NCBI GenBank assembly: GCA_965262455.1
Contig: CBDHFH010000008.1
Span: 186,001-250,000 of the forward strand
Source of the DNA: UBA1858 sp965262455
GTDB taxonomy: Bacteria; Pseudomonadota; Gammaproteobacteria; UBA4575
Length of the DNA stretch: 64,000 nt
Direction: 5' to 3'
Shown here: one piece after another, positions 17,027-25,279 of the stretch
How positions within the stretch are numbered: the first letter of the stretch is position 1
Layout of the letters: every line of letters starts with the position of its first letter
Notes under the pieces: generated by a model
Databases searched by the model: none
Told to the model about the DNA's origin: nothing
The model's input: only the letters and a program-made list of their open reading frames with translations
Program-made: the position numbers and the translations under genes

Positions 17027-18220
17027 TTAAAAAAATTGTGACATTTTAAGTACTATAAAATCATCGTCTTTGAATGCCGAAGTCAATGAATCCTCGCGTG
17101 AGTTAGTGAACAGTTGGCCTTCCAATTCTACTTTTAATGCATCTCCTACACGCCGCTCTGCTTCTAATCGCAAGCTATAAGATTCGTCTTCTAAATCAAC
17201 TATAGCGCCTGCTAACAAGTTAGTGTCTTGGATATCATTGAGTGTATAGCGCACACCTAAGAATATATCATTTTCTAGAATGGTTGAGGGTGTACCTGTG
17301 TCATCTCTATCATCAAATAAATGTTCTAACAGTATGCCGAAATCGGCATCACTATTTCTAAATTGAAAAAAAGTATATTCAAAACCAAATACACTTGCGG
17401 CAAAGGTATCTCCTTGTCCCTCGCGGATTATGCCTTCAAATTTCCATAGCCATTCTTCATTGGTATATTGAAGATCAATACCAACTTGATGGATGATTTC
17501 GTAATGAGGAATCAAACGCGTGCCATCTGTGTTAGTTATTAATGTTGGTTCTCTGCCGGTGCCGTAAAAATAACTCGCACCGATGTCCCAGTCCCCTATG
17601 TAATGTGAGTAGCGCGCGGCCAGGTCTGTATGCCATTGTTCTGCGCCTGATTCATATTCTGCTTCATCTTCATCGACAGCCAGTGGGGCACGTAAGCGTC
17701 CGTCTTCCCCAGCAAAAGTGCGTTCTCGAAATAAAGGTAATACATAAAATGAAAAGCGACCGAATTGTTTTTGTAAGGCTAAATTTACCATCGCTTGACC
17801 AAGGTAATCCTCTTCGTCAATATTTTCCACCTGGTCAATTTGATTCAATACATTAACCAGATGACGTGACTCTGTAACGCCCCAAAATTCACGATTAACA
17901 CCAATCAACAGCTCCCAATCATCCTGAATGTACAGCCAGTAGGCCTCTCTGATATCGGCATGAGTTCTATCATTATCTCTTGAATCAATGCGTGCAAAAG
18001 GTATAAACGAAAATTGGTGATCACCTGTTTCATATATCCATTCGGGCTCAAGAATTAATGAGTTTTGGACGCCATTAAACTGATCACTAAATTGTGCATC
18101 GTGAGGGAACCAGCGTGATTCAATGCCAGCAAAGCCGGAAAATTCCAGCTCTGCGAAAACATTAGGTGGAAGGGAGCAGCAGACGAATGCGATTAAATAA
18201 GCTACTCGATTAGTTAACAC
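17027..18220 (-). CDS. Outer-membrane beta-barrel protein of an RND operon
   Basis: A 397-residue protein with a signal peptide (~1-23, ending VFA) and an all-beta sequence of alternating polar and aromatic residues that ends in a C-terminal Phe (KMSQFF), as expected for an outer-membrane barrel. It overlaps the upstream LolA-like gene by 11 bases and belongs to the operon with the RND transporter. Barrels in this setting are thought to accept or export the molecule handled by the RND and LolA-like partners. Substrate unknown. Confidence 0.75.
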   Translation of the reverse strand: MLTNRVAYLIAFVCCSLPPNVFAELEFSGFAGIESRWFPHDAQFSDQFNGVQNSLILEPEWIYETGDHQFSFIPFARIDSRDNDRTHADIREAYWLYIQDDWELLIGVNREFWGVTESRHLVNVLNQIDQVENIDEEDYLGQAMVNLALQKQFGRFSFYVLPLFRERTFAGEDGRLRAPLAVDEDEAEYESGAEQWHTDLAARYSHYIGDWDIGASYFYGTGREPTLITNTDGTRLIPHYEIIHQVGIDLQYTNEEWLWKFEGIIREGQGDTFAASVFGFEYTFFQFRNSDADFGILLEHLFDDRDDTGTPSTILENDIFLGVRYTLNDIQDTNLLAGAIVDLEDESYSLRLEAERRVGDALKVELEGQLFTNSREDSLTSAFKDDDFIVLKMSQFF

Positions 18221-19025
18221 GCTTTAATACGCCTTTGACAAAATCATTTTCATTTAAACCTGTTTTAAATTCGTAATCAGAATAGATTAACTCGGTGCTC
18301 TTGCCAGTTTGATGATTGTTCATAATAAAGGTATGCGAGCGCCAGATTCCATCCAGATATTCACGATAGTCATTTAATTCTAGTGTTTTTAATAAAGCAT
18401 CTTTGCGATCGTAAAAGTCTAGCTTTCGTACTTGGTAAACCTGCTGGTCAACCCATGCGACTTGACGTGTGTAGCCTGAATTTTCATAGCGTGGATAACG
18501 TTCAATTACATCACAGGTAAATTCACCACAAGATTCTGTGCGCAGCCATTTGTATGAATATTTATTTAATTCTGTTGCAGTAAAATCTTCAAATGCGAAC
18601 TCGGAGCCAACGAATGGGCCCGACTTATTGGTTGATGATATTCTTTTAACGCGTTTTAATGCAGGCAGAAATAACCATTGATCATCCGGGTCCAGAATTT
18701 GCGCATGTGATAATAACGCTGTTCCCTTGATGTCTCTAGGGCTATCAAAGACAACTAGGCTTTTATCACCAACATTTTCATCTTGCACTTCAAATGTTTT
18801 TATTTCCAGTGAACGCGAAGATTCTTTACCCGCAGCGTTGCGTAATACCATGTTCAACTTTACTGTGCTGTCAGTAAAGCCTCTGTCGGAACGATCGCTT
18901 CTGGCTGCGATATCAAATCCTTTTTGCTCTAAGTCTTCTTCTGCATGCAAGGGAGGAGATAAAACAGCAGCCGCAATGAATAAAAAGCTAAAACAAGTAT
19001 TAAAGTAACGATTAAGAATACGCAT
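18210..19025 (-). CDS. LolA-like periplasmic 'outer membrane lipoprotein-sorting' protein
   Basis: A 271-residue periplasmic protein with a signal peptide (~1-28, ending LHA). The fold is the LolA/LolB-like half-barrel of the COG family named outer membrane lipoprotein-sorting protein, with the WLFLPALKRVKRISS segment and the GSEFAFEDF region that are typical of those coupled to RND transporters. It probably carries a hydrophobic molecule between the RND protein and the outer membrane. It overlaps its neighbours by 14 bases (RND) and 11 bases (barrel), so translation is coupled. Confidence 0.82.
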   Translation of the reverse strand: MRILNRYFNTCFSFLFIAAAVLSPPLHAEEDLEQKGFDIAARSDRSDRGFTDSTVKLNMVLRNAAGKESSRSLEIKTFEVQDENVGDKSLVVFDSPRDIKGTALLSHAQILDPDDQWLFLPALKRVKRISSTNKSGPFVGSEFAFEDFTATELNKYSYKWLRTESCGEFTCDVIERYPRYENSGYTRQVAWVDQQVYQVRKLDFYDRKDALLKTLELNDYREYLDGIWRSHTFIMNNHQTGKSTELIYSDYEFKTGLNENDFVKGVLKRVN

Positions 19026-21390
19026 TTTGGATTCCTTGTTGAGTTTCTGGATCGGATGATGATTTTTTTGACTTCTTATTTTTGTCTACCACTAATAACA
19101 GCGCCGGTAGTAATAAGAAATCTAACACCAAGGCCGCAACCACAGCAGTTGCGGTTAATATTCCTGACTCTTGATTAACTTTGAATGACGAAAATGCAAG
19201 AACGCCAAATCCTGCAGTCAAAATAATTGTGTTAATCGTTATTGCTTTGCCGACGGTATTAAGAGAATAGCGAATGGAGTCCTCGGTGCTAAGTTCTTTC
19301 TCTCGACGGCCGCGCAAATATTTTGTCAGTAAGTGCACTGTGTCATCAACCACAATACCTAAAGATGTCGCGGTCACAGTGGCAGCAGAAATACCAATCA
19401 TGCCAACAGTGAGCGACCATATGCCAAAAGTAACCAGTACCGGAATGGCATTTGGAATAATACTTAATATGCCTAAGCGAATACTCCTTAGAGATAAAAT
19501 CAGAATAATGGCAATTAGTGATACTGCGATGAGATTGCCACGTAGCATGCTTTCAATATTGCGCTTGGCAATATAAGAAAACATCTGTGTGGGACCAGTG
19601 GCACTGGTCCACATATATTCCGGTGCATTATCTTTTAGCCATTGCCTTGATTCAACGACAAACTCTCGTGTACGTATTGTGTCTACATCTCCCAGGGTTG
19701 CCGTGATCCGTGATGCCGATTTGTCTACGTTAATTCGATCATTCAAATCTAGCCCATAAGGCAGTGATAGTTCATACAGTAATAAGTATTGTGCAGATAA
19801 TTCAATATCCTCAGGAAGGCGGAAATAACTTTCATCATCGCCATGCATGTTCTTATTTAAACGCTTGAATATGTCTGTAATTGAATAGACATGCTCAACA
19901 TCTGGTTGCGCACGCATCCATTGGGCAAATTCATCTAATTTCTTTAAGTATTCTGGGTGACTGATACCACCAGGTGCTTCAGCCGCAACAGAAAACTCTA
20001 CAGGATAGAATGCGCCTAAATGCTTAATAGCAAAATCTGTATCACGTCGAAATTCTATGGATTCATCAAAGTACTTCGTCCAGACATCATTCAACTGGTT
20101 GGTAAATGCCAGCGCAGAAAAGACGATGGCTATTGATCCCGTGAAAAAGAGCACTTTCTTCGGTTGTTCAATGACAAAATTTGCCAGTTTTGTGTAGAAG
20201 CTATTATTTATCGAATCACTAGTTACCAGTTTTGCTTTCATTGGCAATAAGCTAACAAAAGCGGGCAGTAAAAATAATGATAATGCCCAGGCCGCCGCAA
20301 TACCTGCCGCGGTCATATTGCCAAGGTGGTGGAAAGGAGGTGAGTCAGAAAAGTTAAGTGCTAAAAAGCCAACAATAGTGGTAATGCTGGTAATTGACAC
20401 TGCCAAGAAGTTAATACGTATCGCTTCAACAAGCGCCTTATTTTTCTCCATTCCCCGGCTAAGAAGTTCACGCATGGAGATTAGAATGTGAATACTGTCA
20501 GCAATAGCCAGCGTTAATACAATTGTCGGTGCGGTTAACGACACTGGTGTAAGCAATACACGCATCATTCCACCTGCACCCAAAGCGACTAAAGTGGACA
20601 GAATGATTACCACTAACGTAGCAATGGTGGCACTGATAGAACGTAATGATAAAAAGGTAATAATCAATAACACGGCATACATGATGGGTGTAAGCGTTTG
20701 CATGTCTTTAATGCCGGACTCTGCAAATGAATTATTCATCATGGATACGCCGCTAAGCACAATATTGATATCCGGATAATCTTCTTCGATCCCCGCAACA
20801 ATACTGCGTGCATGCGCAGCCGCGGTTGGAACTTCAACCAGGTCTTTTTCCGGGTACTGCAATATGACGTTGATGCCGGTTGTATCGGCATCATGTGAGA
20901 TTAAAAAATTATTCAGTAACGGTTCTGTTAAGGCAATATCAACTTTGCTGCTCAATACCTCTGGAGGGAGTTGCTTGCCATCGATAATTAAATCCTCGAC
21001 GGTTAGATCGTCTCCGTCAGCCCAGGTATGCTGGAAGTTTGTAATAGAGTCGACACGGGTTGCATAAGGGATTTGCCAGGCTTCTTCAGTAATGCGTTCT
21101 GCGACCTCTGATAATGCACCATCGAAGCGTTGTTCGCTTTTAGATTGAATGACGAATAAGAAGTTATCGCTTTTTGTGTACGTTTTTTGAAACTCTTCGA
21201 ACGCCACTAAATCTGGATTGTCACCAGAGAAAAATACCCGATAGTTTGTTGCAAAATCTAAATACTTTGCCTGACTAAAGATAAGGCCAACAATAAGCAA
21301 GCTAAACAAAATAGTTAGCCAGCGATGACGTATCACCCATTGTGCCCATTTTGTCGCGAAACTGTCTATCGTGCGAGTAAACTTATCCAC
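19012..21390 (-). CDS. RND/MMPL-family hydrophobe transporter
   Basis: A 792-residue inner-membrane protein with the duplicated RND layout: one N-terminal helix (~22-44), a large periplasmic loop, five helices (~235-385), a second single helix (~415-435), a second loop and five more helices (~625-770). It belongs to the MMPL/SSD type that exports lipids or other hydrophobes (HpnN and MmpL relatives), not to the tripartite drug-efflux type; no membrane-fusion protein is nearby. It is encoded after an AhpD-like gene and directly before a LolA-like carrier and an outer-membrane barrel, which together could form an envelope-spanning lipid path. Confidence 0.85.
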   Translation of the reverse strand: MDKFTRTIDSFATKWAQWVIRHRWLTILFSLLIVGLIFSQAKYLDFATNYRVFFSGDNPDLVAFEEFQKTYTKSDNFLFVIQSKSEQRFDGALSEVAERITEEAWQIPYATRVDSITNFQHTWADGDDLTVEDLIIDGKQLPPEVLSSKVDIALTEPLLNNFLISHDADTTGINVILQYPEKDLVEVPTAAAHARSIVAGIEEDYPDINIVLSGVSMMNNSFAESGIKDMQTLTPIMYAVLLIITFLSLRSISATIATLVVIILSTLVALGAGGMMRVLLTPVSLTAPTIVLTLAIADSIHILISMRELLSRGMEKNKALVEAIRINFLAVSITSITTIVGFLALNFSDSPPFHHLGNMTAAGIAAAWALSLFLLPAFVSLLPMKAKLVTSDSINNSFYTKLANFVIEQPKKVLFFTGSIAIVFSALAFTNQLNDVWTKYFDESIEFRRDTDFAIKHLGAFYPVEFSVAAEAPGGISHPEYLKKLDEFAQWMRAQPDVEHVYSITDIFKRLNKNMHGDDESYFRLPEDIELSAQYLLLYELSLPYGLDLNDRINVDKSASRITATLGDVDTIRTREFVVESRQWLKDNAPEYMWTSATGPTQMFSYIAKRNIESMLRGNLIAVSLIAIILILSLRSIRLGILSIIPNAIPVLVTFGIWSLTVGMIGISAATVTATSLGIVVDDTVHLLTKYLRGRREKELSTEDSIRYSLNTVGKAITINTIILTAGFGVLAFSSFKVNQESGILTATAVVAALVLDFLLLPALLLVVDKNKKSKKSSSDPETQQGIQNAYS

Positions 21391-21423
21391 AAGTTCTCCT
21401 TGATAATGAATATATGCAGTTAT

Positions 21424-21966
21424 TTAAATATATGGTTTGAAGGGGTCATCAACAGGAGTATGGCTAATGTGATTGGTATAATTACTTAACACTTTATGCG
21501 ATAAAACTAGAATAATCTCCAATACATTTTGTTTGCTATAACCCGCGCTATAAAATTCATCTAATTCTCGTTCGGTAACATTGCCACGATTTTGCACCAT
21601 CGATGTTGTAAAATTTCGTAGCATCTCTAATCTTTCATCGCTAATTTCAGTTTTATTTTTAATCGCTGTGATTATTTCATTATCAACTTTATCCATTGTT
21701 GCCAGCATGATATGCGCAGGAATACAGTAATGGCATTCATTTTCAGTGTTGATTGTCATCCACACGATATGTTGCTCGGTAGCAGAAAGACTTGTTTGTC
21801 TCACTAGTTGGTGTAATTTTATATATGCTTCAAGAGCAGCAGGCGCTTCAGCCAGTACAGCATATAAATTTGGCACCATTCCATAGTCAGACTGCGCGCT
21901 TTCAAGTAATGCTTTTGATGCTGCTGGAGAATTATCAATAGTATAAAGCGTAAATGAATTATTCAT
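21424..21966 (-). CDS. Carboxymuconolactone decarboxylase / AhpD-like protein
   Basis: A 180-residue helical protein of the AhpD-like family. The redox motif is ECHYCIPAH: Cys78 and Cys81 form a CxxC, with His85 three residues on, as in alkylhydroperoxidase D proteins. Members reduce peroxides or act as thiol-disulfide redox partners. It lies 33 bases before the RND gene and 30 bases after the TetR gene, so it is in the same operon. A role in dealing with reactive hydrophobic compounds is inferred. Confidence 0.82.
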   Translation of the reverse strand: MNNSFTLYTIDNSPAASKALLESAQSDYGMVPNLYAVLAEAPAALEAYIKLHQLVRQTSLSATEQHIVWMTINTENECHYCIPAHIMLATMDKVDNEIITAIKNKTEISDERLEMLRNFTTSMVQNRGNVTERELDEFYSAGYSKQNVLEIILVLSHKVLSNYTNHISHTPVDDPFKPYI

Positions 21967-21996
21967 TTCAATTTCCTTATATGATGTGAATAGAGC

Positions 21997-22611
21997 TTAA
22001 CTTGGTATTTGTTGTAACGATTTTAAATAGTTGCAAAGGCCGTGAGTGTATTCAATAAAGCTCGTGGGGTTCTGTGCATTCTTAGCAATGCCAGTTGCAC
22101 CCTGTGTTACTGCAATGATTAATGTAGCAATATCACTTGCTTCAACAGTGTTGTTCATGTAGCCATGCTGCTGACACTTTTGTAATTCATCTGTCAGCCT
22201 TTGCTTCCAGCTTGTGTAAATCTCTTCAATTCGAGCACGAAAACCTTCGTCGATAGGAGACATTTCTTGCGCAAGGTTATTGATAGGGCAACCATGCTTC
22301 ACATGTTCGCAATCTAGCGTTTTGTCCGGCTCCGTGTATAAATTAATAATTGCCTGTAGCGTGTTGGCATTGGTGAATATGGGTTCCCAAATTTCAGTTT
22401 TCACTTGAGTAAACATTTCATCTAATACTGCGTAGCCCAAGTGTTGTTTGGTCGGGAAATGATGATAAAAACAGCCTTTTGAAACACCTGCCTTATTAAT
22501 AATGTTGTTAATCGATGCTGCCTGAAATCCTGTCAGTAGGATTTCTTCTGCAGCACTGCAGATAATTTTCTCGCGAGTGTTTTCGCTTGAGGCTGGCTTG
22601 GGAGCATTCAT
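21997..22611 (-). CDS. TetR family transcriptional regulator
   Basis: A 204-residue repressor. The N-terminal helix-turn-helix (residues ~13-58) has the TetR pattern with GVSKGCFYHHFPTKQHLGYAVLDEM. A C-terminal ligand domain follows. ATG 22611 is chosen: a frame that opens at 22650 would read through the operator at 22623-22644 and is unlikely. It is the first gene of the operon AhpD-like, RND, LolA-like, barrel, and the operator just upstream suggests it represses itself and that operon, and perhaps the divergent membrane protein. Inducer unknown. Confidence 0.88.
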   Translation of the reverse strand: MNAPKPASSENTREKIICSAAEEILLTGFQAASINNIINKAGVSKGCFYHHFPTKQHLGYAVLDEMFTQVKTEIWEPIFTNANTLQAIINLYTEPDKTLDCEHVKHGCPINNLAQEMSPIDEGFRARIEEIYTSWKQRLTDELQKCQQHGYMNNTVEASDIATLIIAVTQGATGIAKNAQNPTSFIEYTHGLCNYLKSLQQIPS

Positions 22612-22622
22612 TTTGCAAGGAT

Positions 22623-22644
22623 ACAGACCAACCGGTCGGTATGT
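22623..22644. promoter_or_regulatory. TetR-type operator (22-bp palindrome)
   Basis: ACCAACCGGTCGGT at 22627-22640 is a near-perfect palindrome centred on CCGG. It is extended by ACA and TGT at equal distance on each side. It lies 12 bases upstream of the tetR start and about 100 bases from the divergent gene, as expected for autoregulation. Confidence 0.75.
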
Positions 22645-22742
22645 CAACATCAGAGAATTATATTTAGTGCTTTGTTCAAGTAATCACTGGTGGTTTAATG
22701 AGCTGTTAAATAAATAATTAGAATAATAAGGGGGAGGTTGAG

Positions 22743-23135
22743 ATGAAAAAATTTATCATCTGTACGTTAGCGATTTTTATCATATGGACGATAATCGATT
22801 TTTTGGCTCATGGTCTGTATTTGAAAGAATACTACTTACAAACAGCAGATTTATGGCGTCCTGAAGCTGAAGCCAAGATGTTTTTGAATGCCATTGTGGT
22901 GCTGATTGGGTCAGCCCTATTCACGTTGATTTATCTTTATTTGGTTTCTCCTAAATCCATTGTGCGTGCTCTGGTGTTTGGCATACTAATGGGAACGAGT
23001 GCAGGAATATTCATGGGTTATGGTTTCTATTCTTTTTCTCCTGTGCCTTACCATATGGCGATGACATGGTTTCTCGTCAAGCTAGGTCAGGGTTTCATTG
23101 CGGGCCTTGTAGTCGGCATAGTTGCAAAACCTTAA
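22743..23135 (+). CDS. Small integral membrane protein, divergent from tetR
   Basis: A 130-residue protein with four hydrophobic helices (~3-22, 44-66, 75-97, 105-127). A strong ribosome-binding site (GGGGGAGGTT) precedes ATG 22743. I do not recognise a family with certainty; it resembles small DUF-type bacterial membrane proteins. The shared intergenic region with the TetR operator suggests co-regulation with the RND operon. Confidence 0.65.
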   Translation: MKKFIICTLAIFIIWTIIDFLAHGLYLKEYYLQTADLWRPEAEAKMFLNAIVVLIGSALFTLIYLYLVSPKSIVRALVFGILMGTSAGIFMGYGFYSFSPVPYHMAMTWFLVKLGQGFIAGLVVGIVAKP

Positions 23136-23433
23136 AGCGCTATTCAGGCGTCTTGTTCTTTCTCAAAGTCCTTTGTTTGAGTCCTTTCTTGGGGTGCTTC
23201 CTTAGGGCACTTTCTTAGACCATTTTTTACTGCCTCTCAAATTAATGAGAGGCAGTTCTCATTACTGTTACCGTCTCAATAAAGTTTAGAACAATCAGTC
23301 GAGCATAATTTATCGTCTATCGGATTATTGGCTACATACGCATAGCCATAGTATTAATGTTACTTATTAAATTGGCGACAATTAATTGTCGTATTTAATT
23401 ATATATGGATATTAAATAATACCTATTAAGGAT
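23136..23433. other. Intergenic region upstream of the Pil-Chp operon, with two inverted repeats
   Basis: An 11-bp stem (ACTGCCTCTCA / TGAGAGGCAGT, 23229-23255) probably ends the membrane-protein transcript, although no T tract follows it. A perfect 16-bp palindrome (CGACAATTAATTGTCG, 23376-23391) lies 43 bases before the PilG-like start and could be an operator. Confidence 0.5.
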
Positions 23434-24291
23434 ATGGCGAGTATGCAGAATAAGACATTTGTAGTTGGTGTTTATGGCATCGAAACCAAAGATATGCTTG
23501 TTCTTGAGAGAATTTTTAAGATCACAGAGGGACGTACACGATCTTATATGATTCAGGCTAAAGATGATGATCAAGTCAAAGACATTGCCATGGTTAATGT
23601 CTCAAATAAAGATGCAATTAAACAGTGGGGCTCAGAGAATTTGGACTCAAATGGTGAGCCAACCTGCCCAACACTGCTGGTCGGAAAGATGCGACCCAAG
23701 ACTGATCGTTTTAGATTTACACCCATTCCGTTTTTCGCCACACGCGTACTCAAGTCATTAGATGAAATTACTGTCGAAGATTTAAAGTTCACACCTGAAA
23801 TAACAATTGATGATGTTGCTAATAATCAAAAATTAGAAAGTCAGGCACGAAGAGCTTCAGCAGGTGGATTAAACCAACAGCAAGTTGTATCAATCGCCGA
23901 AAACGTCAATTCAACTAAAGATACTAATAAGCATGCGGTGCTCGTTGTTGATGATAGTTTGCCTGTCAGACAGGCCCTGGAAATGAAGTTGACAATGATG
24001 GATTATCAGGTGGAAACAGCCACCAATGGGCAACAGGCTATGGATATGATTGATAGCAATTATTACGACACAATATTTCTTGATGTAGTCATGCCTGGGG
24101 TGGATGGATATGAAGTATGTAAACGCATCAAACGAGATAAAAGAACCAAGCATATACCGGTAATTATGTTGACTAGTCGATCTTCACCGTTTGATAAAGT
24201 AAAAGGCAAGCTCGCCGGCTGTGATTCATATTTAACTAAACCAGTTGAACATGAAGAGTTTCAAAAAGTTGTTTCAGGCTATCTTGGATAG
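23434..24291 (+). CDS. PilG-like response regulator with N-terminal extension
   Basis: A 285-residue protein, first in the Pil-Chp operon. The C-terminal receiver domain (~165-285) has the acidic pair in VVDDS, phospho-acceptor Asp217 in IFLDVVMPG, Thr in MLTSR and Lys in YLTKP. It should take phosphate from the ChpA-like kinase and act on pilus extension, as PilG does. PilG is normally a single receiver of ~130 residues; here ~150 residues precede it. This extension starts with VVGVYGIETKDMLVLERIF and does not match a domain I know; it could be a degenerate receiver or a binding module. A second receiver protein (PilH-like) follows 36 bases later. Confidence 0.8.
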   Translation: MASMQNKTFVVGVYGIETKDMLVLERIFKITEGRTRSYMIQAKDDDQVKDIAMVNVSNKDAIKQWGSENLDSNGEPTCPTLLVGKMRPKTDRFRFTPIPFFATRVLKSLDEITVEDLKFTPEITIDDVANNQKLESQARRASAGGLNQQQVVSIAENVNSTKDTNKHAVLVVDDSLPVRQALEMKLTMMDYQVETATNGQQAMDMIDSNYYDTIFLDVVMPGVDGYEVCKRIKRDKRTKHIPVIMLTSRSSPFDKVKGKLAGCDSYLTKPVEHEEFQKVVSGYLG

Positions 24292-24327
24292 CATATTGAA
24301 CTTATAGAGTTTATAGGAGAAATACGC

Positions 24328-24690
24328 ATGTCAAATAAAATTCTCGTGGTAGATGATTCACCTGCTGATTTGCAGAATATTAAATCAATTGTCACTAATG
24401 CGGGTCATACAGTCATTACTGCGTCTTCCGGGGAAGAAGCGATTACAAAGGCTAAGGAAATGCAACCCGACATGATTTTTATGGATGTGATTATGGATAA
24501 CACAGATGGGTTTGAAGCCTGTCGTGAAATTATCTCAGACCGTAACACCAAGAGCATTCCAATCGTGTTTGTCAGTTCTAAGTGCCAAAAAGCAGATCGA
24601 GTATGGGCAGAGCTGCAAGGAGGCAAAGCATTAGTTGGCAAGCCATATACTGAAGATGAGATTGTTGAACAGATAAATGCATATAGTTAG
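24328..24690 (+). CDS. pilH: PilH-like single-domain response regulator
   Basis: A 120-residue stand-alone receiver with VVDDS at the N-terminus, phospho-acceptor Asp53 in MIFMDVIM, Ser in FVSSK (position of the conserved Thr/Ser) and Lys in LVGKPY. A good ribosome-binding site (TAGGAG) precedes it. In the Pil-Chp system PilH balances PilG, acting as a phosphate sink or steering retraction. Gene order (PilG, PilH, PilI, PilJ, ChpA) supports the name. Confidence 0.82.
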   Translation: MSNKILVVDDSPADLQNIKSIVTNAGHTVITASSGEEAITKAKEMQPDMIFMDVIMDNTDGFEACREIISDRNTKSIPIVFVSSKCQKADRVWAELQGGKALVGKPYTEDEIVEQINAYS

Positions 24691-24698
24691 ATAAAGAT

Positions 24699-25238
24699 AT
24701 GAGCACCATAGACTCTATAAAAAACGCACTATTTTCTTTTGGTAAGAAAACCAACAATGAAGATTTGGTTATACCTTTAGAAGGTTATGACGAAGAGAAT
24801 GAAGAACATGCAAAAAAGCGATTTTATGGCTTCAAACTCAACGAGTTGCAATTGCTACTTGATGCAAATGTTCGTAGCGAAGTATTAAATCAGGTCACGA
24901 TTACCCCCATCCCTCTGATGCCTAAATTTATTAAAGGCTTATGCAACGTTAGAGGAAATTTGGTGCCGGTCTATGATTTGTATGAAAAATTTGGACTGGA
25001 TAAATCTGCGCGAGTCGATTCAACTAAACAAGTACTGGTATTAGATGAAAATAAAAACATGGCAGCGATTGAAATAGATGAAATGATCACATCGCTTGAA
25101 TTCGACGAACAAGATATGCAAACAGATATTTACTCGCAAAACGAACAATTCAATCAATTGATTACCTATAGCTATAAACATAATGATGATCATTGGTACG
25201 GCTTTAATCATAAAAAGTTATTTCAAGTGAACATATAG
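24699..25238 (+). CDS. pilI: PilI, CheW-like adaptor
   Basis: A 179-residue protein with a CheW domain (~40-178), including the IPLMPKFIKGLCNVRGNLVPVYDL segment region typical of CheW and PilI. It links the PilJ receptor to the ChpA kinase at the cell pole. It starts 8 bases after pilH and is followed 41 bases later by pilJ. Confidence 0.88.
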   Translation: MSTIDSIKNALFSFGKKTNNEDLVIPLEGYDEENEEHAKKRFYGFKLNELQLLLDANVRSEVLNQVTITPIPLMPKFIKGLCNVRGNLVPVYDLYEKFGLDKSARVDSTKQVLVLDENKNMAAIEIDEMITSLEFDEQDMQTDIYSQNEQFNQLITYSYKHNDDHWYGFNHKKLFQVNI

Positions 25239-25279
25239 CTGAAATAGCGCTTATACACTAGGGATGTAAAGGGGTAAAC

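Noticed and set aside
23229..23255. Strong stem read as an intrinsic terminator
   Set aside because: T residues precede rather than follow the stem on the plus strand, so it is listed only as an inverted repeat.
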